Positions 56,245 through 64,000 of a DNA stretch of 64,000 nucleotides are shown piece by piece. The position numbers were made by a program, and so were the translations under genes. The stretch lies in NCBI RefSeq assembly GCF_012844225.1, contig NZ_JABAGQ010000011.1:62001-126000 (forward strand), written 5' to 3'. The notes below the pieces were generated by a model. The model saw only the letters and a program-made list of their open reading frames with translations, was not told the origin of the DNA and did not search any database. Position 1 is the stretch's first letter, and each line of letters begins with the position of its first letter. Origin of the DNA: Rhodococcus sp. 105337 (GTDB lineage Bacteria; Actinomycetota; Actinomycetes; Mycobacteriales; Mycobacteriaceae).

Positions 56245-56378
56245 CCGCCGTGGGCGGGAACGGGTCGTTCGGGGCGACGAACGACGTTGTGCAGCACACG
56301 ACGGCCGATTAGTCACTGGTTCTATTCGGGCCGACCGTAATTCGTGACGTGACGCCACCACGTTGGTTGGCTGCCTTC

Positions 56379-56513
56379 ATGACAGACGAACCTCAGCGTG
56401 TGGATGCCGCGCGCACCACCTTGCTCAACGAGGACTGGGCCGCAGTCGTCGCGGGCCTGATCCTCATCGCCGCCGTGTTGCTCGGCGTGATTCCGTCGGG
56501 GCTGGTCCCGTGA
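56379..56513 (+). CDS. Small one-helix membrane protein coupled to YeiH
   Basis: A 44-residue ORF: polar N-terminus (TDEPQRVDAARTTLLNEDW) and one membrane helix of about 22 residues (AAVVAGLILIAAVLLGVIPS). The stop overlaps the GTG start of the following YeiH gene (GTGA). The NEDWAAV segment plus helix resembles the first membrane segment of longer YeiH proteins, so this appears to be a split-off N-terminal part that would assemble with the main protein. Confidence 0.7.
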   Translation: MTDEPQRVDAARTTLLNEDWAAVVAGLILIAAVLLGVIPSGLVP

Positions 56514-57688
56514 CGACGCGAGATAGCGACGAGCGGAACGCCGCCGTCGAGACCGAGAGCGCGCCCCGGGCAGACGGTGCAACGAAGGTCGAGGCGGCAC
56601 CCGCACGGCGTTCCTCCGCTCCTGCGTGGGCCGCGGCGGGCGTAGCCGTCGTCATCGTGCTGGGCGGCCTCACCAGATTCCTCGAGCAGAACGTCCCGGA
56701 CTGGGCCGAGGGAGGACCCTTCGAGCGGGTGGCGGGAGCGATCGAGTTCCCCGTCTACGCGATCGCGATCGGCCTGCTCGGGAATCTCGTCCTGACCCGC
56801 ACGGGTGTGCGCGACAAGCTTTCCGGTGGTTTCCGTACCGAGTTCTTCATCAAGACCGGGCTGGTTCTGCTCGGCGCATCCATCAACCTGACCGTGCTCG
56901 CGACGGCAGCCGGGCCGGCGATCCTGCAAGGTCTGCTGCTGATCACCGCCGTGTTCTCGTTCAGCTGGTGGTTCGGCGGGAAACTCGGACTGGACGAGAA
57001 GCTGCGGGCGCTGCTGTCCGCCGCAGTATCGATCTGTGGGGTGAGCGCCGCCATCGCCGCGGCCGGGGCCGTGCAGGCCAAGCGGGAACAGCTCGCGTAC
57101 GCCGCGTCGCTGGTGATCGTGTTCGCGTTGCCCTCGATCTTCCTGTTGCCCTGGCTCGCCGGTGTCTTCGGACTGTCCGATGTCGTCGCCGGAGCCTGGA
57201 TCGGCGGCAACATCGACACCACCGCCGCCGTCGCGGCGTCCGGCGCGATCCTCGGCGACGACGCCCTGCAGATCGCCACGATCGTCAAGACGACCCAGAA
57301 CGCCCTCATCGGTTTCGTGGCGGTGGGCTTGACGGCCTATTTCGCGCTGAAGGTGGAGCGTCGTCCCGGCTCGGCACGGCCGAGCATCGGTGACTTCTGG
57401 GAGCGCTTCCCGAAATTCGTGCTCGGCTTCATCGCCGCGTCGATCATCGGCACGCTGTGGGTGAAATTCGTCGACGACGGCAAGGCCGATATCTCCACCA
57501 TCAACGACCTGCGGACGTGGTTCCTGATCTTCGCGTTCGTCTCTATCGGCCTGGAGTTCTCCGCGAAGGGACTGCGCGACGCGGGATGGCGCCCGGTAGT
57601 GGTGTTCGGATCGGCGACGGTGGTCAACATCGTCGTAGCGCTCGGTCTCGCAACGGTGTTGTTCGGCAACTTCGAACTGCCGCAGTGA
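56510..57688 (+). CDS. YeiH/UPF0324 family transporter (putative sulfate exporter)
   Basis: A 392-residue membrane protein with about ten helices, after a polar 40-residue start. Family blocks: AIAIGLLGNLVL, FRTEFFIKTGLVLLGASINL, FGGKLGLDEKLRALLSAAVSICGVSAAIAA with the GxCGxSA-type turn, and GGNIDTTAAVAASGAILGDDALQIATIVKTTQNALIG. The family is annotated as a putative sulfate exporter; in vivo substrate uncertain. Translationally coupled to the 44-residue ORF ahead. Confidence 0.87.
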   Translation: MTTRDSDERNAAVETESAPRADGATKVEAAPARRSSAPAWAAAGVAVVIVLGGLTRFLEQNVPDWAEGGPFERVAGAIEFPVYAIAIGLLGNLVLTRTGVRDKLSGGFRTEFFIKTGLVLLGASINLTVLATAAGPAILQGLLLITAVFSFSWWFGGKLGLDEKLRALLSAAVSICGVSAAIAAAGAVQAKREQLAYAASLVIVFALPSIFLLPWLAGVFGLSDVVAGAWIGGNIDTTAAVAASGAILGDDALQIATIVKTTQNALIGFVAVGLTAYFALKVERRPGSARPSIGDFWERFPKFVLGFIAASIIGTLWVKFVDDGKADISTINDLRTWFLIFAFVSIGLEFSAKGLRDAGWRPVVVFGSATVVNIVVALGLATVLFGNFELPQ

Positions 57689-57690
57689 GC

Positions 57691-57720
57691 GATCGCCCCG
57701 CACCTCGGTGCGGGGCGATC
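57691..57720. terminator. Bidirectional terminator between yeiH-like gene and hisI
   Basis: Perfect 13-bp stem (57691-57703 with 57708-57720), loop CTCG, between convergent genes. Confidence 0.85.
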
Positions 57721-57740
57721 TCGTGTTCACCGTGTCGTGA

Positions 57741-58100
57741 TCAGCCGGGCTGTTCCGCCCCCAGCAGTACGTCGGTGTCGAAGCAGGTGTGGGTGCCGGT
57801 GTGGCACGCCGCCCCGACCTGGTCCACGACGAGCAGCACGGTGTCGCCGTCGCAGTCCAGCCGCACCTCGTGCACGTACTGCGTGTGCCCGGAGGTCTCT
57901 CCCTTTACCCAGTACTGCTGCCGTGACCGCGAGTAGTACGTGGCCTTGCGGGTCGCGAGTGTTCGGGCCAGTGCCTCGTCGTCCATCCAGGCCATCATGA
58001 GCACGTCGCCGGTCGACTTCTCCTGGACGACCGCGGCGAAGAGTCCGTCGTCGTTGCGCTTGAGTCGTGCGGCGATCTCCGGGTTCAGGATGTCGCTCAT
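57741..58100 (-). CDS. hisI: Phosphoribosyl-AMP cyclohydrolase
   Basis: A 119-residue enzyme opening the purine ring in histidine synthesis. Blocks [32 protein letters not shown] and metal-binding [22 protein letters not shown] are present. Monofunctional (no HisE domain). The ATG at 58100 overlaps hisF by four bases. Last gene of the his cluster. Confidence 0.96.
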   Translation of the reverse strand: MSDILNPEIAARLKRNDDGLFAAVVQEKSTGDVLMMAWMDDEALARTLATRKATYYSRSRQQYWVKGETSGHTQYVHEVRLDCDGDTVLLVVDQVGAACHTGTHTCFDTDVLLGAEQPG

Positions 58101-58870
58101 CGGACGATGATCCCTTCCGCGCGCATCGCGTCCTTGACCTGGCCGATGGTGAGCTCACGGAAGTGGAAGACGCTGGCGGCGAGCACCGCGTCGGCGCCGG
58201 CGTGGACGGCAGGCGCGAAGTGTTCGACGGCTCCGGCACCGCCCGAGGCGATCACCGGAACGTCGACGGTCTCGCGGACCGACGCAATCATCTTCAGATC
58301 GAATCCGGCCTTCGTGCCGTCGGCGTCCATCGAGTTGAGGAGGATCTCCCCGACACCCAGTTCGGCGCCGCGGCGCGCCCACTCCACCGCGTCGATCCCG
58401 GTGCCCCGGCGACCTCCGTGGGTCGTGACTTCCCAACCCGACGGTGTGGGCTGCTGATCGGCGGGGACGGTGCGGGCGTCGACCGACAGCACGATGCACT
58501 GCGACCCGAAGCGCTCGGACATCTCCCTCAGCACCTCGGGACGCGCGATCGCCGCAGTGTTCACCGAGACCTTGTCGGCACCGGCGCGCAGTAGGCGGTC
58601 GACGTCCTCGACGGTGCGCACGCCGCCACCCACCGTGAGGGGAATGAATACCTGCTCCGCGGTGCGTGTGACCACGTCGAGCATCGTGCCGCGGTCTCCG
58701 CTCGAGGCGGTGACGTCGAGGAACGTGAGCTCGTCGGCGCCTTGAGCGTCGTAGAGCGCGGCGAGTTCGACAGGGTCGCCCGCGTCGCGCAGGTTCTCGA
58801 AATTGACACCCTTGACGACGCGTCCGGCGTCGACGTCGAGGCACGGGATGACCCGCACGGCCAGTGTCAT
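58097..58870 (-). CDS. hisF: Imidazole glycerol phosphate synthase subunit HisF
   Basis: A 257-residue TIM barrel that, with HisH, forms imidazole glycerol phosphate and AICAR. Catalytic Asp in [16 protein letters not shown] and in [13 protein letters not shown]; phosphate loops GGGVRTVED and [11 protein letters not shown]. Overlaps the IMPase-family gene by four bases. Confidence 0.96.
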   Translation of the reverse strand: MTLAVRVIPCLDVDAGRVVKGVNFENLRDAGDPVELAALYDAQGADELTFLDVTASSGDRGTMLDVVTRTAEQVFIPLTVGGGVRTVEDVDRLLRAGADKVSVNTAAIARPEVLREMSERFGSQCIVLSVDARTVPADQQPTPSGWEVTTHGGRRGTGIDAVEWARRGAELGVGEILLNSMDADGTKAGFDLKMIASVRETVDVPVIASGGAGAVEHFAPAVHAGADAVLAASVFHFRELTIGQVKDAMRAEGIIVR

Positions 58871-59691
58871 GATCGATCTCCTTCGAAACGCGGATTCGTC
58901 GCGGATTGCACTATGTCCAGTATTTCACCGTGGATTCCGGGTGCGGCGGCGAGCACCGACCCCGAGCCGATGCGCCACGGCTTCCCGTGGAAATCGGTGG
59001 CGATCCCACCTGCCGCGCGCACGAGCGCGACACCGGCGGCGTTGTCCCAGGGATGGTGGCCGAAGACCACGGCACCGCCCAGCGAGCCCGCCGCGGTGTA
59101 GGCGAGGTCGACGCCGGTCGATCCGTGCATCCGCAGGCGCGAGACGCGCCGGCTCAACTCGGTGATCACCGCGAGTCGTTGCGTGCCCGGGACGCGGCCA
59201 CGACTGTCGATGTCGAAACTGCCGACCCCGACCATCACGTCCTCGAGACGGCGCGGCTTCAATTTCTCGGCGATCTTCCCGTTGAACCACAGCGGGCCTT
59301 CGGCTACCGCAGAGAACCGCTGATCGGTCAGGGGTAGCCAGGTCAGTCCGATGACGGGAACCCCGTCCTGGACCAGAGCGAGCAGGATGCCCGCCATCGG
59401 CAGGCCCGCCGAATAGTTGACGGTGCCGTCGATCGGGTCGAGCAACCAGACGGTGCCCTCGCCGGCCGCCGGACCACCGAATTCCTCGCCGTGCACCGCG
59501 ATTCCGGTGCGGTCGACGAGCTCGGCCGAAATCCGCCGTTCGAGTTCGAGATCGAGGTCGGTGGCGAAGTCGTTGGGTCCTTTGTCCACCGAACGCGGCG
59601 CGCCGTGCCCGGCGACGAAGCGCTCCGACACCTCGTCGAGCACATCACCCGCTATCGAGCGCAGACGGTCGAGATCGACGGATGCGGTCAT
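58867..59691 (-). CDS. impA: Inositol monophosphatase family phosphatase (ImpA; possible histidinol-phosphatase)
   Basis: A 274-residue Mg-dependent phosphatase. Metal ligands in [19 protein letters not shown] and HPWDNAAG. It sits between hisA and hisF, as impA does in mycobacteria. In actinobacteria the histidinol-phosphatase HisN belongs to this family, so it could serve histidine synthesis; inositol phosphate hydrolysis is the alternative. ATG start. Confidence 0.9.
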   Translation of the reverse strand: MTASVDLDRLRSIAGDVLDEVSERFVAGHGAPRSVDKGPNDFATDLDLELERRISAELVDRTGIAVHGEEFGGPAAGEGTVWLLDPIDGTVNYSAGLPMAGILLALVQDGVPVIGLTWLPLTDQRFSAVAEGPLWFNGKIAEKLKPRRLEDVMVGVGSFDIDSRGRVPGTQRLAVITELSRRVSRLRMHGSTGVDLAYTAAGSLGGAVVFGHHPWDNAAGVALVRAAGGIATDFHGKPWRIGSGSVLAAAPGIHGEILDIVQSATNPRFEGDRS

Positions 59692-59695
59692 GGGA

Positions 59696-60430
59696 TCAAC
59701 GGGACACGGCGTCGAGCGCCTCGGTCAGCGTGAACCGTCCTGCGTAGAGCGCCTTGCCGATGATCGCGCCTTCGACGCCCTCATCGACGAGCGTGGCGAT
59801 GGCACGCAGGTCGTCGACCGTCGAGACACCGCCCGACGCGACGACCGGTGCATCGGTCGCGGCGCACACCTCACGCAGCAGGTCGAGATTCGGTCCGGTC
59901 AGGGTGCCGTCCTTCGTCACGTCGGTGACGACGTAGCGCGAGCAGCCGTCGCGGTTGAGGCGCTCGAGCACCTCCCACATGTCTCCGCCGTCGGACACCC
60001 AGCCGCGTCCGCGCAGCCGCCACTCGCCGTCGATCAGCTTGACGTCGAGGCCTACGGCGATCCGGTCGCCGTACTCACCGATCGCGCGGGCACACCACTC
60101 GGGGTTCTCGATGGCGGCGGTGCCGAGATTGACGCGTGCGCACCCGGTGGCGAGCGCCGCGGCCAGCGTGGCGTCGTCGCGGATGCCACCGGAGAGCTCG
60201 ACCTTCACGTCGAGTTCGCCGACCACACCGGCGAGTAGTTCACGGTTGTCACCACGGCCGAAGGCGGCGTCGAGGTCGACGAGATGCACCCATTCGGCTC
60301 CGGCGTTCTGCCATTCGAGGGCGGCGTCGCGGGGAGATCCGTAACCGGTTTCGCTGCCTGCCTCTCCTTGTACGAGGCGAACTGCTTCACCGTTGGCAAC
60401 GTCGACTGCAGGCAAAAGGACCAGGCTCAC
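59696..60430 (-). CDS. hisA: Phosphoribosyl isomerase A (HisA/PriA)
   Basis: A 244-residue TIM barrel isomerising ProFAR. In actinobacteria lacking trpF, as no trpF gene is seen in this trp operon, the same enzyme (PriA) also isomerises phosphoribosyl anthranilate, serving both pathways. [19 protein letters not shown] with catalytic Asp, [10 protein letters not shown] and [16 protein letters not shown] with the second Asp. Start at the GTG at 60430; the longer frame upstream is not conserved-looking. Confidence 0.95.
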   Translation of the reverse strand: MSLVLLPAVDVANGEAVRLVQGEAGSETGYGSPRDAALEWQNAGAEWVHLVDLDAAFGRGDNRELLAGVVGELDVKVELSGGIRDDATLAAALATGCARVNLGTAAIENPEWCARAIGEYGDRIAVGLDVKLIDGEWRLRGRGWVSDGGDMWEVLERLNRDGCSRYVVTDVTKDGTLTGPNLDLLREVCAATDAPVVASGGVSTVDDLRAIATLVDEGVEGAIIGKALYAGRFTLTEALDAVSR

Positions 60431-60498
60431 TGTCCCTACATTAGTGCCTGCGCGACGGACGCCACCACGCGCCTTCGACGGGAGGCCGCCCGCTGCGG

Positions 60499-61242
60499 TC
60501 ACCGCAGTTTGATGGTGCCGCCGTCGACCATCAGGGTCTGGCCTGTCATATAGGCGGCGTCCCTGCTCGCAAGGAAAACGGCGACCCCGCCGATGTCCGC
60601 CTCCGGGTCGCCGAAGCGGCCCAGCGGTGTCTTCGCCAGCAAGGCCTTCTCGATGCCGGGATTCGCCTGGATGTACGCCTCGACGCCTTCCGTCAGCGCG
60701 AGCGGCGAGATGATGTTGACATTGATGTCGTCACCGGCCCACTCGTTGGCGGCGACACGGCTGATCGCGCGGATCGCTTCCTTGGCCGCCGCGTACGACC
60801 CCTGCGTCACCAGACCGTCGATACCGGCCCCGGAGGCGAAGTTGATCACCGATCCGCGCTGCGCGGCGAGTTGCGGATGTGCCGCTTTCATCAACCAGAA
60901 CGTCGGATAGAAGCCCGTTCCGAAGGACAGGTCGAGCATCTCCTGGGTGGTCTCGAGCAGCGGTGCCTGGCGGGAGGCGTGTGCGTTGTTGACGAGAATG
61001 TCGAGTTGGCCGAACGCGTCCACCGCGGCCGCCACGATCGCGGCGGCATTCTCCTCGACGGAAATGTCCGCCTTCATGAACTTGCCCGCGCCGCCGAGTT
61101 CCTCCTCGAGCGCCCGCCCGGCGTCGTCGTCGATGTCGACGAACAGCACCCGGGCACCTTCCTTGGTGAACGCCCGGACGATTCCACGCCCGATTCCGCC
61201 TGCACCACCGGTCACCACGGCGACCTTGTCCGTCAGCCTCAT
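60499..61242 (-). CDS. Short-chain dehydrogenase/reductase
   Basis: A 247-residue NAD(P)-dependent oxidoreductase. Cofactor motif [10 protein letters not shown] (residues 11-20), NNAH near 87, catalytic Ser in ASGAG, and YAAAK; C-terminal [11 protein letters not shown]. Substrate unknown. ATG start at 61242. Lies 187 bases downstream of the alpha/beta hydrolase gene on the same strand, so it may belong to that TetR-controlled unit. Confidence 0.9.
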   Translation of the reverse strand: MRLTDKVAVVTGGAGGIGRGIVRAFTKEGARVLFVDIDDDAGRALEEELGGAGKFMKADISVEENAAAIVAAAVDAFGQLDILVNNAHASRQAPLLETTQEMLDLSFGTGFYPTFWLMKAAHPQLAAQRGSVINFASGAGIDGLVTQGSYAAAKEAIRAISRVAANEWAGDDINVNIISPLALTEGVEAYIQANPGIEKALLAKTPLGRFGDPEADIGGVAVFLASRDAAYMTGQTLMVDGGTIKLR

Positions 61243-61429
61243 GCGGTACTCCTCTGCATCGAGTCGATCACAGGCCCGTCGTGGATCGCGTGCTGCCGCG
61301 GCAGGCTCCAACACTTCCGACCGTACGCATCGAGACGCGTCGACCGCCGCAGTCTTCTGCTCTCCGAGACTGATGCCAGGTCCTGCCCGGCGAGCCCATT
61401 CGAAGCTGACGACACGGGGCGGCTTGATG

Positions 61430-62320
61430 TCAGGGGCGGGCGCGGGCAGACAGGTCGCGGATGAAGCGTGCGATCTCGGCTGGCTTCTCTTCGGCCATGA
61501 AGTGCCCGGCCTGGATGGGCTCATAGGTCAGATCAGGTGCCCACGCCCGCCAGAGCGACGCGGCATCGAACCCCAACTGGGAGCCCCAATCCTGAGAGAT
61601 GACTCCGACGGGCATGGTGAGCTGCTTGCCCACCTCGCGGTCGTCTCGGTCCATGTCCAGGTCGATACTCGCCGTGGCGCGGTAGTCGGCGACGATGGAA
61701 TCCACGGCATTCACCGAGCTGTCGATGTAATGCCGGCGGACCTCGAGCGGGAATGTCGAAGCATCGGTCTCCCAGGCGTCCAGGAACGAGCCGAAGAACT
61801 CGGGTCCGACGGCGCGGATCATCTTCTCGGGGAGACCCACGGGCTGCGCCATGAGATAGAGGTGCCAAGCGACTTTGGCGTCTACGCCCCGCAGGACGTC
61901 CCAGGTGTCCAAGGTGGGCAGTACGTCGAGGATCCCGAGAAACTGCACCGCGTCCGGGTGGTCGAGGCCTGCGCGAACACCGACGAGGGCGCCTCGGTCA
62001 TGACCGACCAGCCCGAAGCGGTCGTGGCCGAGCGCCTCGGCGATCAACCGAATGTCTCGGGCCATGGTCCTCTTCGAGTAGGTTTCCGGGCCCCGCTCTG
62101 CCGGCTTACCGCTCTCGCCGTACCCACGCAGGTCGGGGACGATGACGGTGTACTGCGCAGTGAGTTCGCGTGCGACGTGACGCCACATGTAATGCGTCTG
62201 AGGAAACCCGTGGAGGAGGACGATCGCGGGACCGTCGCCGGCGACGGCGACGTTGAGGTCGACTCCTTCGGCGCCGGGTAGCGTCTTGTATCGGAATCCG
62301 TCGATAGTCAAGCGGGTCAT
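61430..62320 (-). CDS. Alpha/beta hydrolase, epoxide hydrolase/haloacetate dehalogenase type
   Basis: A 296-residue hydrolase. Oxyanion motif LLHGFPQTH (near 36), DLRGYGESGKP, the nucleophile elbow GHDRGA with catalytic Asp (near 107), and the late His in AGHFMAEE. The Asp nucleophile and GHDRG fit epoxide hydrolases and fluoroacetate-type dehalogenases; the cap sequence does not decide between them. The ATG overlaps the TetR gene stop by four bases, so expression is coupled to its regulator. Confidence 0.88.
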   Translation of the reverse strand: MTRLTIDGFRYKTLPGAEGVDLNVAVAGDGPAIVLLHGFPQTHYMWRHVARELTAQYTVIVPDLRGYGESGKPAERGPETYSKRTMARDIRLIAEALGHDRFGLVGHDRGALVGVRAGLDHPDAVQFLGILDVLPTLDTWDVLRGVDAKVAWHLYLMAQPVGLPEKMIRAVGPEFFGSFLDAWETDASTFPLEVRRHYIDSSVNAVDSIVADYRATASIDLDMDRDDREVGKQLTMPVGVISQDWGSQLGFDAASLWRAWAPDLTYEPIQAGHFMAEEKPAEIARFIRDLSARARP

Positions 62321-63027
62321 GATGTTTCCTTCTCAATGATGTCGGTCGGTTGGGCGGCAGGATGGCCCGAGAAGATTCCTGCGGGTAGTGAATGCCTCGC
62401 GGACGGTGTGGCACGGAGTGCGGGGATCAGAACGGTGTCGACGAGGGACTCGAGATAGCGGTCGTCGATCTCGAGTCCGTTGAGTCGGCGAAGCAGGATG
62501 ACAGCGCCGGCGACTTCCTCGAACGGGAACGGATCGATGCCCGGAGGCAGTTCCCCACGATCGACCGCGGCCTGGATGACGGTCTGCGGTAGCCGCGACC
62601 CGGTCGGGCCCACCGATCGTTCGATTTGCTCGCACAGTTCCGGGTCCTCGAGACCTGCTTGGAGCAGCAGCATTGCGGTCTGCCCGTCTGCAGAGCGCAT
62701 GGACTGCACGAGGCGGCGACCCAAGGCGAGAAGGTCACCGCGCAGGCTTCCGGTGTCGACCTCGTCGGGCCCGTCGCGGCGTGCGGGACCCGCTTTCAGG
62801 GCGGCAACCACCATGTCCCTCTTGGACTTCCACCGTCGGTAGAGAGTGGCCTTGGATGCGCCCGCCCGGCGGGCGACCTCTTCGAAGGTGACACCCTCGT
62901 ACCCGACCTCAGAAAGCAGCGAGTTCACGGCCGTGAGGATCTCGGTCTCTCGTTGATCATCACGAGGGCGCCCACGACGAGCGCTCGGCCGAGTCTCGTC
63001 GAACTGATCCTGATTTGTATACGACAC
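62317..63027 (-). CDS. TetR/AcrR-family transcriptional regulator
   Basis: A 236-residue repressor. The N-terminal HTH at about 25-75 has YEGVTFEEVARRAGASKATLYRRWKSK; the C-terminal ligand domain includes a TetR_C-like TAMLLLQAGLEDPEL. Start at the GTG at 63027, which lies inside a perfect 6-6-6 operator, so autoregulation is very likely. First gene of the hydrolase operon. Confidence 0.9.
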   Translation of the reverse strand: MSYTNQDQFDETRPSARRGRPRDDQRETEILTAVNSLLSEVGYEGVTFEEVARRAGASKATLYRRWKSKRDMVVAALKAGPARRDGPDEVDTGSLRGDLLALGRRLVQSMRSADGQTAMLLLQAGLEDPELCEQIERSVGPTGSRLPQTVIQAAVDRGELPPGIDPFPFEEVAGAVILLRRLNGLEIDDRYLESLVDTVLIPALRATPSARHSLPAGIFSGHPAAQPTDIIEKETS

Positions 63028-63036
63028 GTTTCGTAT
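63019..63036. promoter_or_regulatory. Operator overlapping the TetR start codon
   Basis: ATACGA-CACGTT-TCGTAT, perfect inverted repeat around a 6-base centre, containing the GTG start codon (63027-63025). Suggests a nearly leaderless, self-repressed transcript. Confidence 0.65.
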
Positions 63037-63372
63037 CGTAACAGCTACTCCAGCCGGCGGTTCTCGTGCCCTCTCGCCGAGCGAGCGTCGAGCCCAGGAG
63101 TGAGGGGCAAGCGAACGGATAGCCCAAAGTGCCCGGGTCCTCGACTGCGGAGCGGCATCGAGCCAATTTCGGCACAGAGCCAACGAGTTGAGCGATTCCC
63201 ATCGAGCAAGCTCCCGCCGACCTCTTCCCACCGACCCCCGCGTGAGGTAGACAGAACTACGTTCCGCTCACATGAGAACGTTGTTTTACTCTGCCGATAG
63301 GAAGGTTCTTTTCGGCGGGAGCTCTGAGCGGAACGCTGCAACTTCCGGTCCACCACCCGATACGAGGCACCG
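63037..63372. other. 336-base intergenic region with a widely spaced inverted repeat
   Basis: No gene seen. Bases 63260-63270 (CGTTCCGCTCA) and 63325-63335 are an 11-bp perfect inverted repeat 54 bases apart, flanking an AT-richer stretch (GTTGTTTTACTCTG) just upstream of the binding-protein gene. Might be two operator half-sites around a promoter. Confidence 0.45.
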
Positions 63373-64000
63373 ATGCTCCGACGACGACGCTCCGTCACTT
63401 CGACACTCGCTGCCCTGTGTGTCGCGGCCCTCGCGCTCACCGCATGCAGCAGCGGCGACACCTCGGCTGCATCCGCACCCGGGACGCCCGTCGGCGACCC
63501 GGTCTCCGGTGGCACCTTGCAGGCCATCCAGATCCGCGAGCCGATCAGCCTCGACCCCGTTGCGCTTCCGAACGTGTGGACCAACTCCGGCTTGCTCGGT
63601 AACGCCCTGTACGGCACGTTGATGACCAACGACATCGACTCCCTGGAGATCGAGTATTCGATGGCCACGGACTTCTCGACCGACGACGGCGGCCGGACGT
63701 TCGTCCTGAAACTTCGACCGGGACTGACCTTCACCGACGGCACTCCCCTGGACGCCGCCGCGGTGGCGTACAACTGGGATCGCCTGCGCGACCCGGCCAA
63801 CGGATCGGAGTCGATCCGGCAAGCCGCGCAGATCGCGGGCACCGAGGTCGTCGACGCCGAAACACTGAAGGTCACGATGGTCGCCCCCAGCCCGGTGTTC
63901 GCCTCGTCGCTGGTGCTCTCCGGACTCAACTGGATCGCCTCCCCCACCGCACTGGCGAAGGGCCGGCAGGCGTTCGACGAGAATCCGGTCGGCGCCGGGC
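63373..64000 (+). CDS. ABC transporter substrate-binding lipoprotein, family 5 (partial, cut by window end)
   Basis: The first 209 residues of an oligopeptide/nickel-type (SBP_bac_5) binding protein. Lipoprotein signal with basic MLRRRRS start and lipobox ALTAC. Typical family sequence follows: GGTLQAIQIREPISLDPV, FSTDDGGRTFVLKLRPGLTFTDGTPLDAAAVAYNWDRL and VTMVAPSPVFASSL. The frame is open to the last base, so the rest of the protein and the permease/ATPase genes presumably follow. ATG at 63373 chosen by the signal peptide. Ligand unknown. Confidence 0.88.
   Translation, partial: MLRRRRSVTSTLAALCVAALALTACSSGDTSAASAPGTPVGDPVSGGTLQAIQIREPISLDPVALPNVWTNSGLLGNALYGTLMTNDIDSLEIEYSMATDFSTDDGGRTFVLKLRPGLTFTDGTPLDAAAVAYNWDRLRDPANGSESIRQAAQIAGTEVVDAETLKVTMVAPSPVFASSLVLSGLNWIASPTALAKGRQAFDENPVGAG

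Noticed and set aside
1-64000. CRISPR arrays, insertion sequences or prophage
   Set aside because: No spaced direct repeats, transposase genes, integrase or phage genes were seen in the window.

Overview
The window is high-GC DNA from a mycolic-acid actinobacterium, most likely Rhodococcus or a close relative. This rests on the GC-rich third codon positions, the frequent GTG starts with 4-base ATGA/GTGA overlaps, and gene order shared with mycobacteria. Examples are pdtaR beside a CAA-anticodon tRNA, a stand-alone receiver gene just before nuoA, trpE–membrane protein–trpC–trpB–trpA–lgt followed by pyk and tesB, and hisA–impA–hisF–hisI. The genus is an inference; no search was run.

Layout. 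1-2.2 kb: end of a branched-chain amino acid ABC system (LivF, then convergent LivK-like lipoprotein). 2.3-3.9 kb: PdtaR antiterminator, an odd tRNA-Leu, and a divergent LexA-type repressor. 3.9-13 kb is accessory: HPP-like membrane protein, RibD-like reductase, MFS exporter with ArsR regulator, F420-type Ddn protein, FtsK-like protein without a P-loop, FAD oxidoreductase with its ECF41 sigma factor, and a CPH-type copper P-ATPase. 13.1-29 kb: complete complex I operon (nuoA to nuoN, minus strand) in which nuoE and nuoF are one fused reading frame, with a receiver-only protein upstream. 29.7-33 kb: frameshifted glycosyltransferase, manganese catalase, small membrane protein. 33.2-37.2 kb: a sulfur operon made of a poly-cysteine leader peptide, a 2OG-Fe(II) oxygenase and the MetQ-MetN-MetI importer. 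37.3-41.9 kb: DJ-1/PfpI protein with MarR regulator, TesB, pyruvate kinase, a 56-residue disordered protein, and an uncharacterised protein. 41.9-49 kb: TM2 protein, lgt and the trp operon. 49.1-57.7 kb is accessory again: LigB-type dioxygenase/MarR pair, two acyl-CoA dehydrogenases, a tautomerase, whiB7 with an attenuator leader, a MurE-like ligase, a thioesterase, and a split YeiH transporter. 57.7-60.4 kb: hisI, hisF, impA, hisA. 60.5-64 kb: SDR, alpha/beta hydrolase with TetR regulator, and the start of a family 5 solute-binding lipoprotein cut by the window edge.

The most notable signals are regulatory and not in the long ORFs. They are the Cys-Cys-Cys-Ala-Cys leader peptide before the oxygenase/methionine operon; the whiB7 leader, with a 38-codon uORF, an intrinsic terminator and a competing antiterminator arm; a second intrinsic terminator directly in front of the MurE-like gene; an ECF41-type promoter before the FAD oxidoreductase; and several perfect operators placed on promoters or start codons of their regulators' genes. 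Protein-level oddities are the NuoE-NuoF fusion, the two-piece YeiH, the LexA paralogue, the P-loop-less FtsK-like protein and the class-I-shaped tRNA-Leu(CAA).
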